Shown piece by piece: positions 61,839 to 64,000 of a stretch of 64,000 nt of DNA (its first letter is position 1; each line of letters opens with the position of its first letter). The stretch comes from JAPHTQ01 sp050295975 (lineage in GTDB: Bacteria; Pseudomonadota; Gammaproteobacteria; Thiohalomonadales; Thiohalomonadaceae), in NCBI GenBank assembly GCA_050295975.1, contig JBNKQR010000005.1, positions 1-64,000 on the forward strand, given 5' to 3'. The notes beneath the pieces are model-generated. The model had not been told where the DNA came from and did no database searches. It worked only from the letters and a program-made list of their open reading frames with translations. The position numbers and the translations under genes were made by a program.

Positions 61839-62747
61839 TCAGCTGTTCGGCACCACCGAACATATGGTCTGAGCCAATGCCCTGAAGGTTGCCTCTCGAT
61901 AACTCCCACGCCGCCATAACATCCCAATCCGGCGGCTGGGTTGCGGCGCGGTAAAGGGACGGTATTGCACCGCATCCGATTTGTTGCGCTTAGAAGGCAG
62001 CGCCAGCTGAGGGATCAAAGTGATCCCCATACCCTCACCGACCATATGACGTAGGGTCTCCAGGCTGGTGGCGTGAAAACCATCATATTCACCCGCCCCG
62101 GCACTGAGACAGACATCCAGCGCATGCTCACGCAGGCAGTGCCCCTCCTCCAGCAACATCAGATCCCGTTTATCAATATCCGCCAATCTGACCTCCTGAG
62201 CTTTTGCAAGCGCGTCACCTTTGGGCAACGCCAGCCAGAATGGCTCCTGAAACAGATCTTCACCGGCAAACTCTTCGCTTCCTGCCACTGGCAACGCCAG
62301 GATCAACAGGTCCAGTTCCGCCCGACGCAGCCGTTCCAGCAACACCGCCGTTTGTTGTTCATGCAACCAGAGTTTGAGTTCGGGAAAATCCTTCTTCAGG
62401 GTCGGCATGATCAGTGGCAGCAGATAGGGTGCCACCGTTGGGATCAGCCCCAGTTGCAGTTCACCTGCCATAGGATCGTGAAAAGTGGTGGCGATCTGTG
62501 TCAGCGCCTGCGCCTCGGCCAATGCCCGCCGTGCCTGCTCCACCACCGCACGTCCCACATCGGTCATCACCACCTGACGGGTGGTACGCTCGATCAGCTG
62601 TACCCCGAGGCGCTCCTCCAGCTTCTTCAGCTGACCGCTAAGGGTCGGCTGACTGACGAAGCAGCGCTCAGCGGCACGACGGAAACTGCGCTCATCATCC
62701 AGCGCCACCAGGTATTCCAGATCCCGCAGGTTTAGATTGATCCCCAT
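61839..62747 (-). CDS. oxyR: Hydrogen-peroxide-sensing regulator OxyR
   Basis: A 302-residue LysR-type activator. The HTH is in RSFRRAAERCFVSQPTLSGQ. The redox pair is C204 and C213 (EGHCLREHALDVC), with the same nine-residue spacing as C199 and C208 of E. coli OxyR. The true start is taken as ATG 62747; a TTG one codon earlier is less likely. It diverges from the peroxiredoxin-glutaredoxin gene, and an OxyR-type site lies between them. Confidence 0.93.
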   Translation of the reverse strand: MGINLNLRDLEYLVALDDERSFRRAAERCFVSQPTLSGQLKKLEERLGVQLIERTTRQVVMTDVGRAVVEQARRALAEAQALTQIATTFHDPMAGELQLGLIPTVAPYLLPLIMPTLKKDFPELKLWLHEQQTAVLLERLRRAELDLLILALPVAGSEEFAGEDLFQEPFWLALPKGDALAKAQEVRLADIDKRDLMLLEEGHCLREHALDVCLSAGAGEYDGFHATSLETLRHMVGEGMGITLIPQLALPSKRNKSDAVQYRPFTAPQPSRRIGMLWRRGSYREATFRALAQTICSVVPNS

Positions 62748-62765
62748 CAAGGCCCCTATTAATTA

Positions 62766-62802
62766 ATCGTCGTATCCTATCAATATAATCGAAATAAACG
62801 AT
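62766..62802. promoter_or_regulatory. OxyR-type operator
   Basis: Read on the minus strand, four tetranucleotides, ATCG, CGAT, ATAG and CGAT, are each separated by exactly seven bases. This is the spacing of the OxyR consensus (ATAG-N7-CTAT-N7-ATAG-N7-CTAT), with some base changes. It lies in the 141-base space between oxyR and the peroxiredoxin gene, as expected for control of both. Confidence 0.65.
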
Positions 62803-62888
62803 TTCATCTATCTGCTACAGTCCCCCATACTGCATGCGTGTTCAGACGGCAGATGGCCGGACGATTCAAACTCAACAGGAGAAATTCA

Positions 62889-63613
<725 letters not shown>

Positions 63614-63617
<4 letters not shown>

Positions 63618-64000
63618 TCGATCAGCTGCAGGTAATCCCGGTAGATACAGCGGTCCATGATGACGGTGATCCCCGCGGCCACAGCCTTCTCGGCCGCGGG
63701 TTCATTAATCACACCGTCCTGTAACCAGATCGCTTTAATGCCCAGTTCGATACAGGCATCTACAATTGGGCCGACATGCTCCGAGGCACGGAACACATCG
63801 ACCAGATCAGGTAGCTCCGGAAGGGCATACAGATCCGGGTAGACCGTTTCACCGAGCAGCTCATCGATGGCGGGACGCACCGGGATGATGCGGTAACCAA
63901 ACCCCTGTAATGCCGCCGCAACACCATGGCTGGGACGCGAGGGTTTTGGTGAAAGGCCAACTACAGCAATGGTATGAATTGATCGCAATAGTTCGCGGAT
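63614..64000 (-). CDS. CoA-binding protein (YccU-like), 5' end cut by the window
   Basis: At least 124 residues of a CoA-binding Rossmann protein: HTIAVVGLSPKPSRPSHGVA, VYPDLYALPE, VDVFRASEHV, IWLQDGVINEPA and VIMDRCIYRDY match the YccU group. The frame is still open at the right edge (reading IRELLRSIH before the first conserved strand), and the TTG at 63988 is unlikely to be the start, so the gene continues beyond 64000. Function is unknown. Confidence 0.85.

Overview
The window looks like chromosomal DNA of a free-living or symbiotic gammaproteobacterium, probably a marine or sulfur-oxidiser-like lineage. The placement rests on gene order and families: coaBC-dut-(algC position)-argB-slmA, radC next to rpmB-rpmG, LptM-LysA, DapF-DUF484-XerC, a TorF porin with GlnK-AmtB, an OxyR/peroxiredoxin-glutaredoxin pair, and sucrose synthase with sucrose-phosphate synthase. 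No respiratory or sulfur-oxidation operon lies in the window, so the lifestyle is inference. Genes are dense, with many ATGA overlaps. No rRNA, tRNA, CRISPR array, prophage or insertion sequence was recognised.

Layout. 0.3-2.8 kb: a convergent two-component pair (LuxR-type regulator and membrane hybrid kinase). 2.9-11.7 kb: five closely spaced minus-strand genes, a CHASE2 adenylate/guanylate cyclase, a giant NHL/fibronectin/transglutaminase/TPR lipoprotein, a small secreted protein, LemA and an M48 protease with a TerB-like tail. They may form an uncharacterised envelope module. 11.9-13.9 kb: lptM-lysA-methyltransferase. 14.0-15.4 kb: an esterase and a DUF218 protein. 15.5-25.7 kb: a tightly coupled twelve-gene aryl-polyene-like cluster with one acyl carrier protein, acyl-activating enzyme, ketosynthase plus chain-length factor, two dehydratases, ketoreductase, acyltransferase, LolA-like carrier, MMPL exporter and glycosyltransferase.

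25.7-35.7 kb: an orphan glcF, a zinc metallopeptidase, a SPOR protein, argS, a cytochrome b561, priA preceded by a cluster of DnaA boxes, an EAL-HDOD protein, and rpmG/rpmB. 35.8-41.1 kb: radC, coaBC, dut, an unusual membrane protein that occupies the place of algC, argB and slmA. 41.1-44.3 kb: a coiled-coil secreted protein, a TauE/SafE permease, FetAB-like ABC transporter genes and a CDGSH iron-sulfur protein. 44.4-46.8 kb: torF-glnK-amtB behind a good sigma-54 promoter and NtrC-like sites, so a nitrogen-starvation operon. 47.1-48.8 kb: ubiK and comM.

48.9-54.3 kb: fructokinase, sucrose-phosphate synthase/phosphatase and sucrose synthase form one sucrose operon. 54.5-60.9 kb: rep helicase, an unrecognised 225-residue protein, a repeat patch, a secreted FliL-like protein, dapF-DUF484-xerC and a small secreted peptide. 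61.0-64.0 kb: an HdfR-like regulator, oxyR divergent from a peroxiredoxin-glutaredoxin fusion with a well-spaced OxyR-type operator between them, and a CoA-binding protein cut by the right edge.
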